DNA from: Sipunculus nudus
Taxonomy: Eukaryota > Annelida > Sipuncula > Golfingiida > Sipunculidae
DNA length: 64,000 nucleotides
Assembly (NCBI GenBank): GCA_026874595.1
Contig: CM049307.1
Location: 62,648,370 to 62,712,369, forward strand
Direction of reading: 5' to 3'
Position 1 is the first letter of the stretch, and every line of letters begins with the position of its first letter. The notes below the pieces were generated by a model that had not been told where the DNA came from, ran no database searches, and worked only from the letters and a program-made list of their open reading frames with translations. Position numbers and translations under genes: made by a program. This document shows, piece by piece, positions 43,962-55,359 of this stretch.

Positions 43962-44610
43962 CAGGACACAGATACAAAGACACCAGACCGACTGGATAAA
44001 GGTTTCTGAAAGCGTTGCTGCCAGAAGCTTGCTTAAATGAAAATGAGTATAAATAAATTCACTATCTAGCAGTTCTAAAGAATACTTAAAAAGAACATTA
44101 AAAAAAAACATATTTACTGCGTTGATATCATCCGTGAGGATGATATTGTGATGTTTTTTTCGTGGTGATCTATGGTGGATAGACTACATTATATGCGTGT
44201 GTGCTTGTATGTGCAAGTATAGTTTCACAATACGCATGTGAAATTTTATTCAACATGTGCAGGGCGTCCACACTAATATTCCTGTATAATTATTATTGTT
44301 TGGAACTGACGAGGGTTTCAAAAATATGTTCCCTTTTTAATTAATGTCAGTCCTCACAAAGGTCATGTGACCCGAACACACATACAAATAAATCTAACCC
44401 TTATAAATAAGTTTTGTTTGACATAATATATAATTATATTAATTAAAGTAAAGGTCCATTGATAAGCATTATGATCCTATAATACATATTACATAAGGCT
44501 GTATACATTAGATCGTCTTTGTTTGAGAAGCTCGTTCCCGATCGTTGCTCAACCAATCACTAGAGGGCGTTGGGTATTATCTTAAACAGGCATTGGATCA
44601 CCCTTCCGCC

Positions 44611-45486
44611 CACAGGCACTCGTTTCCAGCACTACAATGGCCTAGAAACCGAAAACACATTGAGTATGGGCGATATATCCATTATAAAAGAACAAGGTAA
44701 TGAACTCCACCGCTACGCGGGCAAGACAACTTTTTTTCACAAGTCTGAATTCCGGAGAATTATCCGCTTCACAAGCATGATCACGCGCCGTTTTGTTGAA
44801 AACATCTTTATTTACAAGATTAAACTTCCAAATATAAAAGTCCCCCACACTAACCGCGAATTCCAGAACGTTTATTCCAGCTGCGACACCGTCATTTGTC
44901 ATGTGTACATTTACTAGTTGCGGAAGTTGACGTCACCCCGGGCTGAATGGATTTCCCCCTGAGCTGGCGTCTGTCATTGGCTGCATAATACCAGTTGTTT
45001 TCTACATCTCTTTAAGGCGCACAATTCAAACAGCTGTCAAATTGTCAATGAAGTTGAAAATCAGTGGGCATGGCATGTAAAACACAACCAGGACCATTAC
45101 ATCACTTGTTTTGTATACATTAACGTCTGTTCTATAACCATAACATACATTAAGCCCGGGATGACGTCAACTTCCGCAACTAGTAAATGTATACATGACA
45201 AATGACGGTGTCGCAGCTGGAATAAACGTTCTGGAATTCGCGGTTAGTGTGGGAAACATTTATATTTGGAAGTTTAATCTTGTAAATAAGGATGTTTTCA
45301 ACAAAAAGGCGCGTGATCATGCTTGTGAAGCGGATAATTCTCCCGAATTCAGACTTGTGAAAAAAAGTTATCTTGCCCGCGTAGCGGTGGAGTTCATTAC
45401 CTTGTTCTTTTATAATGGGTATATCGCCCATACTCAATGTGTTTTCGGTTTCTAGGCCATTGTAGTGCTGGAAACGAGTGCCTGTG
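44611..45486. mobile_element. Foldback (inverted-repeat) element, 339-bp arms, 198-bp loop
   Basis: Left arm 44611-44949 and right arm 45148-45486 are reverse complements with few mismatches, by eye only a few percent. Outer ends are CACAGGCACTCGTTTCCAGC and GCTGGAAACGAGTGCCTGTG; inner ends are TTGACGTCACCCCGGGCT and AGCCCGGGATGACGTCAA. Each arm carries an open frame of about 84-86 codons in either direction, an effect of the low divergence and no known domain. Each arm has a TGACGTCA (CRE) near the loop. Whether it is a Foldback-type transposon or a local inverted duplication is open: no target duplication was found. Confidence 0.85.
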
Positions 45487-45524
45487 CTTCCGCCAGAGGT
45501 CGTTTCTATTCGAAAAGAATCTCT

Positions 45525-45810
45525 TGTTTGGGCAGTGTGGGACGGCCGGGACCACTTGTTTCAACTGTCAAATTTCAAAATAATTTTTTTAACATTTCAA
45601 GGAAACACCTTCTTTTTACATTTCACGTGCACATGCTTACAAAATATTACTTTTTCCGTATAGTCTTTTCAACAAAACGCCCATGTTTATGTAATTTGCC
45701 TTGAAACAATTCTTATCGCACACACTTAAACGGACTACAATGTTCTCTTCACTAACTTTAAATCTACGTCGCTGGTGTAGTTAGAAGCCCCGGTGCATTG
45801 TGGGGGTGAG
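45525..45810. repeat. Dispersed repeat, copy 2
   Basis: Relative of 28020-28325 (motifs listed there). It begins about 40 bp outside the right arm of the foldback element. Confidence 0.5.
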
Positions 45811-46189
45811 ATTTTTACTCCAACAATCCCTAAAGTTAATAGTCCCTAGAGTCTAGTGAGTCCGAGTCTGCGCAGTGCGGGCACTGGAGTAGAGCACTGC
45901 GTTGATAAAGTGCTGGACCAAACCTGCCTTTTTCTTTCTAGTGTTAGTTTCTATGATATATTGGAAAGCCAGCAAATTGGAGTGGTAAGTATTTTACTCT
46001 TTATGAAAATCATGGAAGTCGAAACGAGAACATTTATTTCTAAACAAGATATGATTTCTAATCCCGCTCTGGCATGGCAGTTTTTATGATTTTGTCAAGA
46101 ATCTTAAACATAAAAGTCGAAATATTTTCATACGTGTATTTATTCATGGACATTTTACTAAAATAACTATTTCTTAATGAATTAAGAAG

Positions 46190-47674
46190 TTAACTAAAAT
46201 AATGGCGGTGTGCCTTGCATCCAAAGCGCGCAGAATAGGATCGTTGATCACAATAATAAAGTTCCTCAAGGTCCCACTGTTTCAGAAGAAGTTTATAATG
46301 CGACATGACAAATTGTTTTCTGACGTCATGCAATCTCCTCTCCGCCTGTTCGTGTTTCAGTGAAACGTCATAACACAAAGCGATCTTAAGCTGAGCTAGG
46401 CGCATGCGCATCAAGAAGTCCTCGTGTTCACAAAAAATCTTCCAATTGTCCCAACCACCAGTTTTCTTAATGTCCTCCGTTTTGGCCATAAAACAGTTCT
46501 TAACATTGTCCATAACGTAGCATTGTTGGAAACAGGGAACCTTCTCGTAGGCAACGCCGGTGTGGAATGCAACCTTCGGTTTATTGTTGACGCCATCTTG
46601 TGTTACCCGCATGAGACCTTCAAAAGCGTACCAACTAATAAAAGCAGCGGCGATACTTATGTCAGTGTTCTGTAACAGTTCAACGAGCCTGAATAAATCT
46701 GTTTGTTCCGTAAAAACAAAATCGTCATCAGTCAAAAAGAAATATGGAGTCGTTACCAGACGCAGGGCTATATTCCGCCCATAAGACAATCCAATTCTGG
46801 TTTGTATATAAATAATGTCATTTAAACCCTGTCTATTTAACCAGTCGATCCATATTTTGTCTGGTTTCTTCTCCGTCAGGTAGATATCATCAACCACTAT
46901 GATTTTAATATCCGGGTATAATTTACGCACAGATTTTACCAATTTCAGGACGTATAATAACCTATGCCTCGTTCTGGTGATAAGAGTGACACAGGAAGTG
47001 ACCGTTGAGCATGCACGATCGGGTTGCACAGGTGTCCATTTTACCGGTTGTCTGCCTAGATTCAACCGACAGGCGGGATGTGTGCATTTTGGTGTAGACG
47101 TGTTTGAATAACCAGCAAGCACAACCTGACGTTCGTCACCATCCTCAATTGTGGAATTGTTTGAACAAACTATGGGAACTTGAAATGCATTGGTCACAGT
47201 TGATAGCACAGCTTTCGGCGGGTAAAGGTAAATCAGAACCACTGTTCCAACAAAACTCACCAGGAACGCCACAATCCGATAACACTGGAAAGAAACCAAC
47301 GCAATAACATTTGACAGAAAACAATGTATACTTTAAAACTGGAACCATTTTAAATAAAAGTTTACTCCTTTTTACTTTTAAACAACCAGCTTCACTGGAG
47401 GTAAATGTGATAATTGCAATCGTTTATAATGTTATCACAAACCTAATGATAACGATCATAATTATCAGCAAAATTTCCAGTTGTATATGTCTATACATTA
47501 TATTTGTTACATCTTAATCTACCATGAAAAAATTAGAATGGAAGATAATATTTAATCTCAAAATGGATATTTACTTCTTAAATTTTGAAAAAAAAAATCT
47601 TTTAAATGAAATTATTTTCATTAATTCTAGAGAAGAAAATGAAAGCATAATTAGAACCTCACCTTTTTTGTCAT
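46190..47674 (-). CDS. GT12-like beta-1,4-N-acetylgalactosaminyltransferase, two exons (368 aa)
   Basis: Golgi type II membrane protein of the B4GALNT (GM2/GD2 synthase-like, GT12, GT-A fold) kind, which transfers GalNAc to glycolipid or glycoprotein acceptors. The large exon is 46190-47284. Its frame has no ATG before the anchor; it is preceded by a polypyrimidine tract and CAG (GTTTCTTTCCAG), so translation must begin upstream. A fitting start exon is 47663-47674, ATGACAAAAAAG followed by gtgaggt, phase 0, with an in-frame TGA just upstream. This gives an N-terminus MTKK joined to CYRIVAFLVSFVGTV. Anchor about 5-25; stem to about 95. The domain shows LITRTRHRL (106-114), IIVVDD (132-137), GLSYGRNIAL (169-178), TTPYFFLTDDDFVFTE (182-197, with DDD metal motif) and EHEDFLMR (290-297). 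Length is lower than vertebrate B4GALNT1 (about 533 aa). The microexon is an inference; the catalytic assignment is strong. Confidence 0.85.
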
Positions 47675-50600
47675 CCTGGCTCATGGACTGTAGTCAGCAG
47701 ATTTCAGATTGTTTCAGTTCATTGTGATTGCACCTGTTGTGTTTCAAATATCAATACCTTACTGACCTTTCTTAGTTACCACATGGCAAAGCCAATATTC
47801 TCTTGTAGCATCAATCAGGAACACGTGACGGTCCATTTCTGACCGCACAATACCCACGTACATCCACAGCCATAAGACCACCTGTTGAACATATTAACTT
47901 CCTTGTTCAACCCGTTCATTATTTTGCACTTGAAGACCAGATTAGTTTCATCCTAAATACGACAGATGGCGCTTTAACATAATGAAGACTGGTAAAACTA
48001 TTTTAATATTTATAGATAAATTATCACCACGTCTGCGTCAATTTGATACACAGGCCATAGGAATAAACTGCCTAAAGATAATTTGTAAATCAATAAGCAA
48101 CAGATAAGACAACATGTTGGCACATGCAACATAAGACTAGGTAATAAATTTGCACCTCATATTTCTTTTGACCTTGCTCTTTTCCCGAGGTCGTACAATC
48201 AGTAGCTGATCCCCAGTTATCACTCAGAGGGGAGGGGGAGGCTTTCAGTGATCGCTTGGCGGTTATACACATCTAGTTTGCATACAACCTCACATTTATT
48301 AATCGTTTACACAGTACCAAATATAGCAATATTACAATATCCACAATGCTCATATATGTGCATAGGACCCCAAAGGAATATTTTGATAAAGATCTCCACT
48401 GGCAACATTACGAAGCTTTCAATAAATAACTGGATTTTACTACACCATTTATTTATTATATTTGCCAATATTCTTGTACTCCCAATGCTTATTCTTCAGT
48501 TTGGTAGACAGATATTAGACAATCATGTTCATGTTAACACTTATTCTACAAGATCATGACCATAGCGCTACGGACTAAAGTTAAGGAAAGAAAATTCTCA
48601 CGAATATAAATGTGTGTTTTCAAACTTTACGTGGTTACCCATGAATTGTCCCCCCCCCCCGATTTATCGTCAGGTTTAAGCTAAGATTCCTTATGTACGG
48701 TATGCAGAATCCGTAATGCGTATTGAGAGATTTCATGTGAATACCGGCATGGGAACATACATATTTGTTGTGTGTCGCTCTGGAATCTCACCTTATTTAT
48801 TTAGTCAATAACGATTTTTCCGCATTCCGGATCGGCATTTCCAACATAAGAAAACTTAGGTTAAAGTATTGGTTATAGTTCAGTGAAATGTTATGCATCA
48901 CTCGGCGTGTCAATCATGGCGTTCGCTCGTCGTCACCTCGCAAGGCGATTTGTATAAGCTGTTTCTTGTAATATTCTAGTCTCGTGCTCATGATCGAGCC
49001 CAAACATGGTCTAGCTCTAGCTTAAATGCATATATGCGGCGTAGGATCCTGGATACCGCACCATAAAGAGATTGAGGAAAACCAAGGATCAATCGCCTGC
49101 TAGAGTAAAATCGTAAAAAAATCAAATATTGTGTTTATGACAGGGAAACTTAAGTGATATGGACGGAAGATAAATATTCGTTCGATTGACTAAATCACTT
49201 AGTTAAATATGATGTTTATCAATGGAAATGTAACTCACTTAAAATTACCCTAAAACCCGGCGCTCGAAACCGTCTCCGAAACAGAAAAAAATGATCTGCA
49301 TGGTCTTTGCTCAGTGTAATTCAATGTGACTGCTTATATGAACAATATTCTACTCGATATTTAAAAGTGAAAAACACTGCCAAAGTGTATTTTACATATT
49401 TTGATGAGTATGACATTTTTTTAGCTAGTAATTTTATTGTTAAGTTGAATGTCTCTAGTTTTCTCAAAGTACGTTGCAGGGCTCTCACACAGCGTATTTT
49501 TTACAATGATTTTCCATAGGTCTCAAGGTACGCTATTAACGTTTTGCCATGACAACCACTGGAGTGCAGTTACTATGCTAATCAGAACAAACCGCGTGTA
49601 TCCGTTATATGTGAGCTGTCATGCAAGTTGACTTGCACAACAGCATGCTGTCATGGAAGTGGGTTTGAAGGCACAATTAAAACAAAGGAAATACATGCCG
49701 CATATGTGATAAAATGAAACATGTTCTGTCGCAGGTGTGTATGAATGGGAAACGGTTTCAGACAGGTCAGGAAATCAACACTTGTTGGCACTTGAGACCA
49801 GCTGTGACACTGAAATAAACAAACTGCCAATTTCTGTTGGGACCCTGGATCGCTGCCAACTGCAGAGATATGTGTATGATAATATTCTTGGTAAAACTGG
49901 TTTTGTGGTTTTACGTGATAGCAAAATGGTGAAAAAACGTCTTTCCTTAGTGTGATTTACACACAGTTTGCCCTAATTTTATCAATTCTATAGATATTAA
50001 AAGATTCACTTCACTGGAATGTAACTATACCGTCTTAACATAATCAAGAGAACTGCTGATAATTGTTTCACTAAGTGCTATCTGGTATAAGTTTTAGAAC
50101 AGCAGCAGGCAAAACCAGTCGCCATAAAACCTCTTTCATTCCTCAGGCTATTTCCTTCTGCAACACTTATTACATCTTACCCTTTAAATCTTGAAGTATT
50201 TGTAAATATCTTATTTCATGCTATTATAAAGTATATTTTTTATAACTGTCGTTTACCGTTATTTCATGTTGATGAAAGAAACGAAGCTGAAACGTGAAAT
50301 GTGCAGTTGCACTAGGGTGTGTCAATACCTCAGCTAACGAGCGGTCAATGAATGGTCATCTGACAGTGTCAGGGGCACCGCGTTGTTTGGCGAATCGGCC
50401 CTTTTATCAATAGTTAAGGAAACCAGTATATATGATATATAAAAGAAACGGTCGCTTTTAACATAAATCCGATATCGGTGACCGAAAGCCACGTTATATC
50501 AAACATCTGGCAACATACGGGGAATTTGGCCTAGCTGACCTACCAGGGCATGCGCCTGAGCGTAACGGTCGTCTGCTGTGATCGGGTCCAGCAATCAAGC

Positions 50601-50930
50601 ATTTCGCCTTAAGATAAATGAAACCACATTCATCCCAGAGGCTCCGACAAGAAACTCCCTTTACAGACATGATAGTTTTGTTTTAATTTATTAATAACTA
50701 CGACATTCTTTATTAACGGACCCGAACATTCAGTGTCTATAGTTGCCGACAGATATCGCTAGTGTGGTGGAAAATGTTTATTCACCGTTCATCATAAGGA
50801 CGATTGGTATTAACAGTCTGAAAAGTAGCCTTTATTCAGTACATTAGCAACGGTTGCCGAAAGGCTATCGAACCACTAAAAGGGAAAAAAGGGTCCTTCC
50901 ACTAGAATATACATAACAAGAATACCGCAA
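47675..50930. other. Intergenic
   Basis: Upstream of the GT12-like gene. No supported gene. C10 run at 48650-48660. ORFs are short and lack recognisable domains. Confidence 0.45.
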
Positions 50931-51130
50931 GGGTGCATAATACGCCCAATTTCTCATGACCTTTGACCTTATTAAATATTGATTTGCCTATAATCGATCT
51001 CGGGCAAGATAATCTATCGGTACGTTTTGTGAAAACCCATCAAATCTCTGTTAAGTTATCGCGGCAACACTAAAACTTAACGGACGGACGGCACAACGTA
51101 GGCGGGTATGCCGTAATCCATAGACGGGGG
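50931..51130. repeat. Dispersed repeat, single-module copy
   Basis: It opens GGTGCATAATACGCC and has TGACCTTATTAAATATTG, GTGAAAACCCATCAAATC, GTTAAGTTATCGCGGCAACA and TTAACGGACGGACGG. This is the same ends and order as 8119-8565, but with one module instead of three. Confidence 0.7.
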
Positions 51131-51561
51131 TATCAAAGTATAATTGCAAGATTGTTATTATAAATCAGAAAATACTCATGAAGTTATAGAACAAATGGGA
51201 AAGGAACATGCACAAGAGAGCGTGTCATACACATCAGCATTTCACCCGTTTTTGTGTTTTGATAGGTCCAGGGAAATTCGCATGGGGACATGAGCAGAGT
51301 TTGTCCACTGGAAACAACACTTAGAATACACTGAACGACACAATGCGTGGCCAGAGAGGAAAGCACCCCCTCCCCTCCCCTCCTCTCATCTTTTTGGCCC
51401 AAGTGCAATCGGGGGGGGGGGGGGGTCAGTGTGACCTCTCTTTGAAAATAATGATGAATGAAGTTCCATTGAAATGATGATATGATGCAAGATTTGCAGG
51501 GAACACCTATTGTATTTCTTCTCAGTCTACACGCTCTCGTTTTATTAGGTTTTGAAAAAGA

Positions 51562-51611
<50 letters not shown>
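51562..51611. repeat. (AT)n microsatellite
   Basis: Pure AT run of about 25 units. Confidence 0.95.
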
Positions 51612-51613
<2 letters not shown>

Positions 51614-51961
51614 CCAATTAAGCACGCCTTATTCCGTAAATTCAAAATTTGGTGAAGTTTGGTGCAGCATGTGGTTAAAAGTGGAAAAGTTAATGGTAAA
51701 AATACTACATTGAAAATGCATAGTTAACGTTTTATCTTTTTCAAAACCCCTCCAACACCCACACACACTTCCAAAAACGCCTTAAGCTTTAATATACTGT
51801 AAACAGATCCCCTGCATGTCTCAGCTTGTACGATCGGGAGGTCTGTCAACTTGAAGAGGAACCATGACGGAAAAAATACCGTTTAGTATGTCTCACCATT
51901 GAAAAGAAACGTACATATACAGGAAATCTTCTGATAATGACACTATTGTACAAAAAACTGT

Positions 51962-52012
51962 GGTACAATCACGATGTTGTACAATCACAATGTCGTACTA
52001 TCATGATGTTGA
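51962..52012. repeat. Tandem repeat, 16-bp unit, three copies
   Basis: GTACAATCACGATGTT, GTACAATCACAATGTC and GTACTATCATGATGTT follow one another. Confidence 0.85.
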
Positions 52013-52939
52013 TCAGATGGGAACATTTGTACGTTGTAAAGGTTTCGAAACAAACATTTTTCACGCCAACTACTAAACGCTGTCCAAAGATTGTAACGAA
52101 CTAATTTATCCTATATAACACACACCTTCTTGACACATAAAAAAGAGATTTGAGAAAATTGTTCACCCAAAGTCTAACATGCCTCGAACTGAGCGGATGG
52201 ACTTATGACAAGAGGATGTGACGTACTTCCGTCCGTCCGTCAATCCGGGTTCCTTTCGAAATTTCAAAATGCATCTTCTCCTTTGTCTTAACTCTAATTT
52301 ATGTTTTAAGCCTCTCCACCCGGATAGATTAACTTTGTCGTCCTTACAGTCTGAGTGTGTATAGATCACTTGTATCCCCGCTTTTTCTGACAAAACATTT
52401 GATCCCCTTACTGCTTAAAACTAATGGAAGTATTATCAACTTGAGGAAACTCACTTCAGAACTTTTTTGTTGTCGTAAAAGTGGTTCATACACACCGCAA
52501 AACAATGAAATTATGTTTATTGGCAAGGTATATATAATTCACAACCTATGTCACTCAAACCACATTTACTTTTAGTTTGGGTCATACGTATGTTATGTTA
52601 ACGTCTTTTACCCGCAATGTTTGATGTAAAGAATTCATCAAAGAACACAAGAAAAAGTAACAGTGGCCAGAGCGGCTAAATGTACTCTATACGAAATTGG
52701 TTCAAGAAACAAAAGTGAGTGAAAAAACCTTATTTGTCGACTTTTACTGTTTTGCACATCATCAGAGAATTGATAAAAGCCGTGAAACACATTGACTACA
52801 CGTTTAAATAAATATATATAGTGCACACGAATTTCAGTTATACATAGTTTTGTTAGTATTAAAATAATTAAAGACTGTTTGAAAAAGTAAGTTTTCTATC
52901 TCATTTGAGCAACTTGTCGGTCAGAAGCTAGGACCTAAA

Positions 52940-54174
52940 CACATGGATATGTGTATTATTACTATAAGTACTGTGGTCTGTTCCATAATGATTTGAACAT
53001 AGAAATTTCGAAATATATTTCATAAATTGGCAGAGCAGTTCCAAAAATCAAGCCGCAATGAATGAATGAAGCATAAGCCTAATTAGCTAAGCCAAGTAGC
53101 CAATATTCTAGTAGTTAAATATAATCAAAACATAAGAAAACAGTATATTTTATACAACATTTAATTCATTGCGTGATGAAGGTCAAAGTCACTGGTCACA
53201 TGCTCAAACAATCTAATTAAAACTGCTGATTGGTTGTTCAGGGTTATAAATATTTTTTATAAGGTAACCATAAAAAAGACACAAAAACACATGGTCAATT
53301 GCCTACAAGAGTCAGAAAAACCAGAAAATTGCAAAATTTTAATTTTAGACTTTGTCAGGAAGTTTTAATCTAATATTAAGTCCTTCATCAGCTTTAGTAA
53401 GAGAGTGTGATAATATCTCAATTTGAGAGTACTACGCCATATTTCAATGGCAACCATACCTTCATATTTATTCACTATGACTCGGAAGAATTATGCGAAA
53501 GCTCTGACCATTCGCCGACAAAGCCTGACAAAGAGCTCTTTTATTTTTGATTTCCCGGATATTTTTTGTACATTAATATTTGTCATTAATGTGTATTAGA
53601 AAAATCATTTGAACACCTTGTCAAGCAAGGAATTGTAAATATGAATAAGTGTATAAATAAGTACTATAATCTGTTCCATAGTGGTCCACATATTATAATT
53701 GGGGAATACTTTCCAAAATTGGCACAGCAGTTCCAAAAAGTTAGCTGCAATGAATTGATGAAACAGGCTCATTACTCAGGAGAAAGCCAATAGGCCTACC
53801 ATACTTTTCAAAACATTTTAGTAATCAAAATTATTGTATGAGAAAACAGTCTATTTTATATATTCAGATGAATCAGAAGGTTGCGAAATATGAATATTGG
53901 ATTTTGTCAGGATGTTATTATCTCATTCTAGGCCTTTAGCTCTTCATCTGCTTCAATGTATGGCAGTGTTTTAATTTCTAAATTTGAGAGAATTATCGCC
54001 GAATTTCAATTTCCTCCGGAGCAGACTTTACAAGCTCTAACCATACCGGTCATACTCAGAAAAATATGTACTATAGCTTGAATAAATTATTCAAAAGCCT
54101 GATAATACGCTGACACAGCCTGACATAAAGAACTTTTATTTTCCATTTCCAAAATACCCTTTTTCTATCACAAC
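52940..54174. repeat. Tandem duplication ending at the stop codon of a GT31 gene
   Basis: Unit 1 (about 52940-53600) and unit 2 (about 53636-54174) share, in order, TAAGTACTNTNNTCTGTTCC, CAGCAGTTCCAAAAA or similar, GAAAACAGTNTATTTTATA, TTTGTCAGGA, AATTTGAGAG, AGCTCTNACCAT and AAGCCTGA...CTTTTATTTT. Unit 2 abuts the GT31 stop at 54175, so it is probably the 3' UTR of that gene. Unit 1 then may be the left-over 3' UTR of a lost paralogue or a local copy. Confidence 0.7.
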
Positions 54175-55359
54175 TTACGGTTTCCGGTGTTTGGCAGAAA
54201 TCTGTCTTTTACTTAGGGCATGTGTGAAATTATATGATGCAGCTTTCCATGCATTCTGAAATATGTTGTCTTTAGTAAACCGAGGTACCCGAGGCATGAC
54301 GTAACAGGGGTAGTCATAGATACGTTCATAAGCCTCTCTGACGTCATAAATGCCCATACAACGTCGTGCGTGACGTATCACTTTCAGACCAGCCATTACA
54401 GGAAGCATTCCAGTAACATATACATCTTCCAGCCAAAACAGCCTTGTATAACGAGAGGCTTGAAGGAGCTGAGGCAGAACTCTCGTGGGCAATGCATATA
54501 CTAATCCTATACAGTATTCGGGGTATCTACCGTGTGGGTATTCATCTGTGCTTGTATACCATTTGCTGTCTTTATTGCGGGAGGGGATGCGCTTACTCGC
54601 TTTCTTCATTGCTAAGCCACACATAAACTGTGGACCACGTACTAGGTCTCCCAGTTCCATCAGATCGTCAGTATATCTGAACAGGTTTAGAAATACGTCG
54701 TCATCTGTTTTGATCACAATAGATGTCCTATTACAATATTTTGAAACAAAGTTTAATCCGGCAATACTTTTTAAAGTGAGGTTACGGTAGTGGTCCTTAA
54801 AATTCACTTGAATCAGGTCATGGAACTTGTTTTGTTCAGCCCAGATGACCCTCTCGAGCGTATGATTTTGTGATGTACCAAGCAAAAACACAGACGCGAA
54901 TGTATGACCTCTGTAGCTCTCAAATGAGCCCCAAGTTTGTCGAATTAAGTTACGTTCATGCAAGTGGGACGGTGCTGAATGAACCAAAACAATGACGGAC
55001 AAATTCCCGTTTTCACACATTTGATCATTATATATCAAATATTCATGGTCATTGTCGTTTTCATGCTTCCACATTTCGGGATCAAAGTCTAAGGTTGAAT
55101 ATTTGAACTTTGTGGGTTCTTTTAATGTCGAGTCCGATTGTTGGTTTTCAGGCAGGTTAATGGTTCGTTCTACTCCCGGAAGCGGAAATGATTCAGTTGT
55201 GACGTAATCAGATGCTGAGAAAGGCCACCACACATGCTGCACAACCTGCGAAATGTATGTTGGGATCTCTAGTGAATGGCCATAATAAAATACGGTACAA
55301 ACACTTAGCATTACAAGACCCGTCAAAAGTGACCGCTGACAAGCAGTACCCATGGTCAT
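54175..55359 (-). CDS. GT31 beta-1,3-glycosyltransferase, canonical motifs, single exon (394 aa)
   Basis: Golgi type II membrane enzyme of family GT31 (beta-1,3-galactosyl- or N-acetylglucosaminyltransferase-like). Anchor about 10-27, stem to about 115, catalytic domain from 118. Motifs: SVIVLVHSAP (121-130), LIRQTWGS (138-145), FLLGTS (158-163), LIQVNFKDHYRNLTLKS (182-198), IKTDDDVFLN (216-225, DDD at 219-221), YCIGLVYALP (282-291) and WLEDVYVTGMLP (309-320). Length and layout match the usual animal B3GALT/B3GNT (about 330-400 aa). Two candidate starts: M1 at 55359 and M3 at 55353, the latter in a very good context (GACCATGG). The closest relative by motif in this window is the gene 1.3 kb upstream at 56676-58316, so the pair looks like a tandem duplication. 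The most likely of the four GT31 genes to be a fully active enzyme; donor and acceptor unknown. Confidence 0.92.
   Translation of the reverse strand: MTMGTACQRSLLTGLVMLSVCTVFYYGHSLEIPTYISQVVQHVWWPFSASDYVTTESFPLPGVERTINLPENQQSDSTLKEPTKFKYSTLDFDPEMWKHENDNDHEYLIYNDQMCENGNLSVIVLVHSAPSHLHERNLIRQTWGSFESYRGHTFASVFLLGTSQNHTLERVIWAEQNKFHDLIQVNFKDHYRNLTLKSIAGLNFVSKYCNRTSIVIKTDDDVFLNLFRYTDDLMELGDLVRGPQFMCGLAMKKASKRIPSRNKDSKWYTSTDEYPHGRYPEYCIGLVYALPTRVLPQLLQASRYTRLFWLEDVYVTGMLPVMAGLKVIRHARRCMGIYDVREAYERIYDYPCYVMPRVPRFTKDNIFQNAWKAASYNFTHALSKRQISAKHRKP

Larger units (their letters stand above)
51131..52939. other. Intergenic
   Basis: No gene supported. Holds G15 (51411-51425), (AT)n (51562-51611) and a 16-bp tandem repeat (51962-52012). 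A tail TTCCGTCCGTCCGTCAATCC (52229-52248) resembles the complement of other dispersed repeats in the window. Confidence 0.4.

Noticed and set aside
44570-45455. Four overlapping ~85-codon frames as possible genes
   Set aside because: They are copies of each other in the two arms of the foldback element, open on both strands, with no known domain.
47299-47310. Start of the GT12-like gene at 47299 or at the ATG 47310
   Set aside because: 47299 is TTG and the ATG at 47310 is in another frame; the sequence there is a splice acceptor.
52660-52710. GTGGCCAGAGCGGCTAAATG as a possible tRNA-Ser/Leu head or SINE A box
   Set aside because: The expected B box and any cloverleaf are missing; GGTTCAAGAAA downstream is a weak match.
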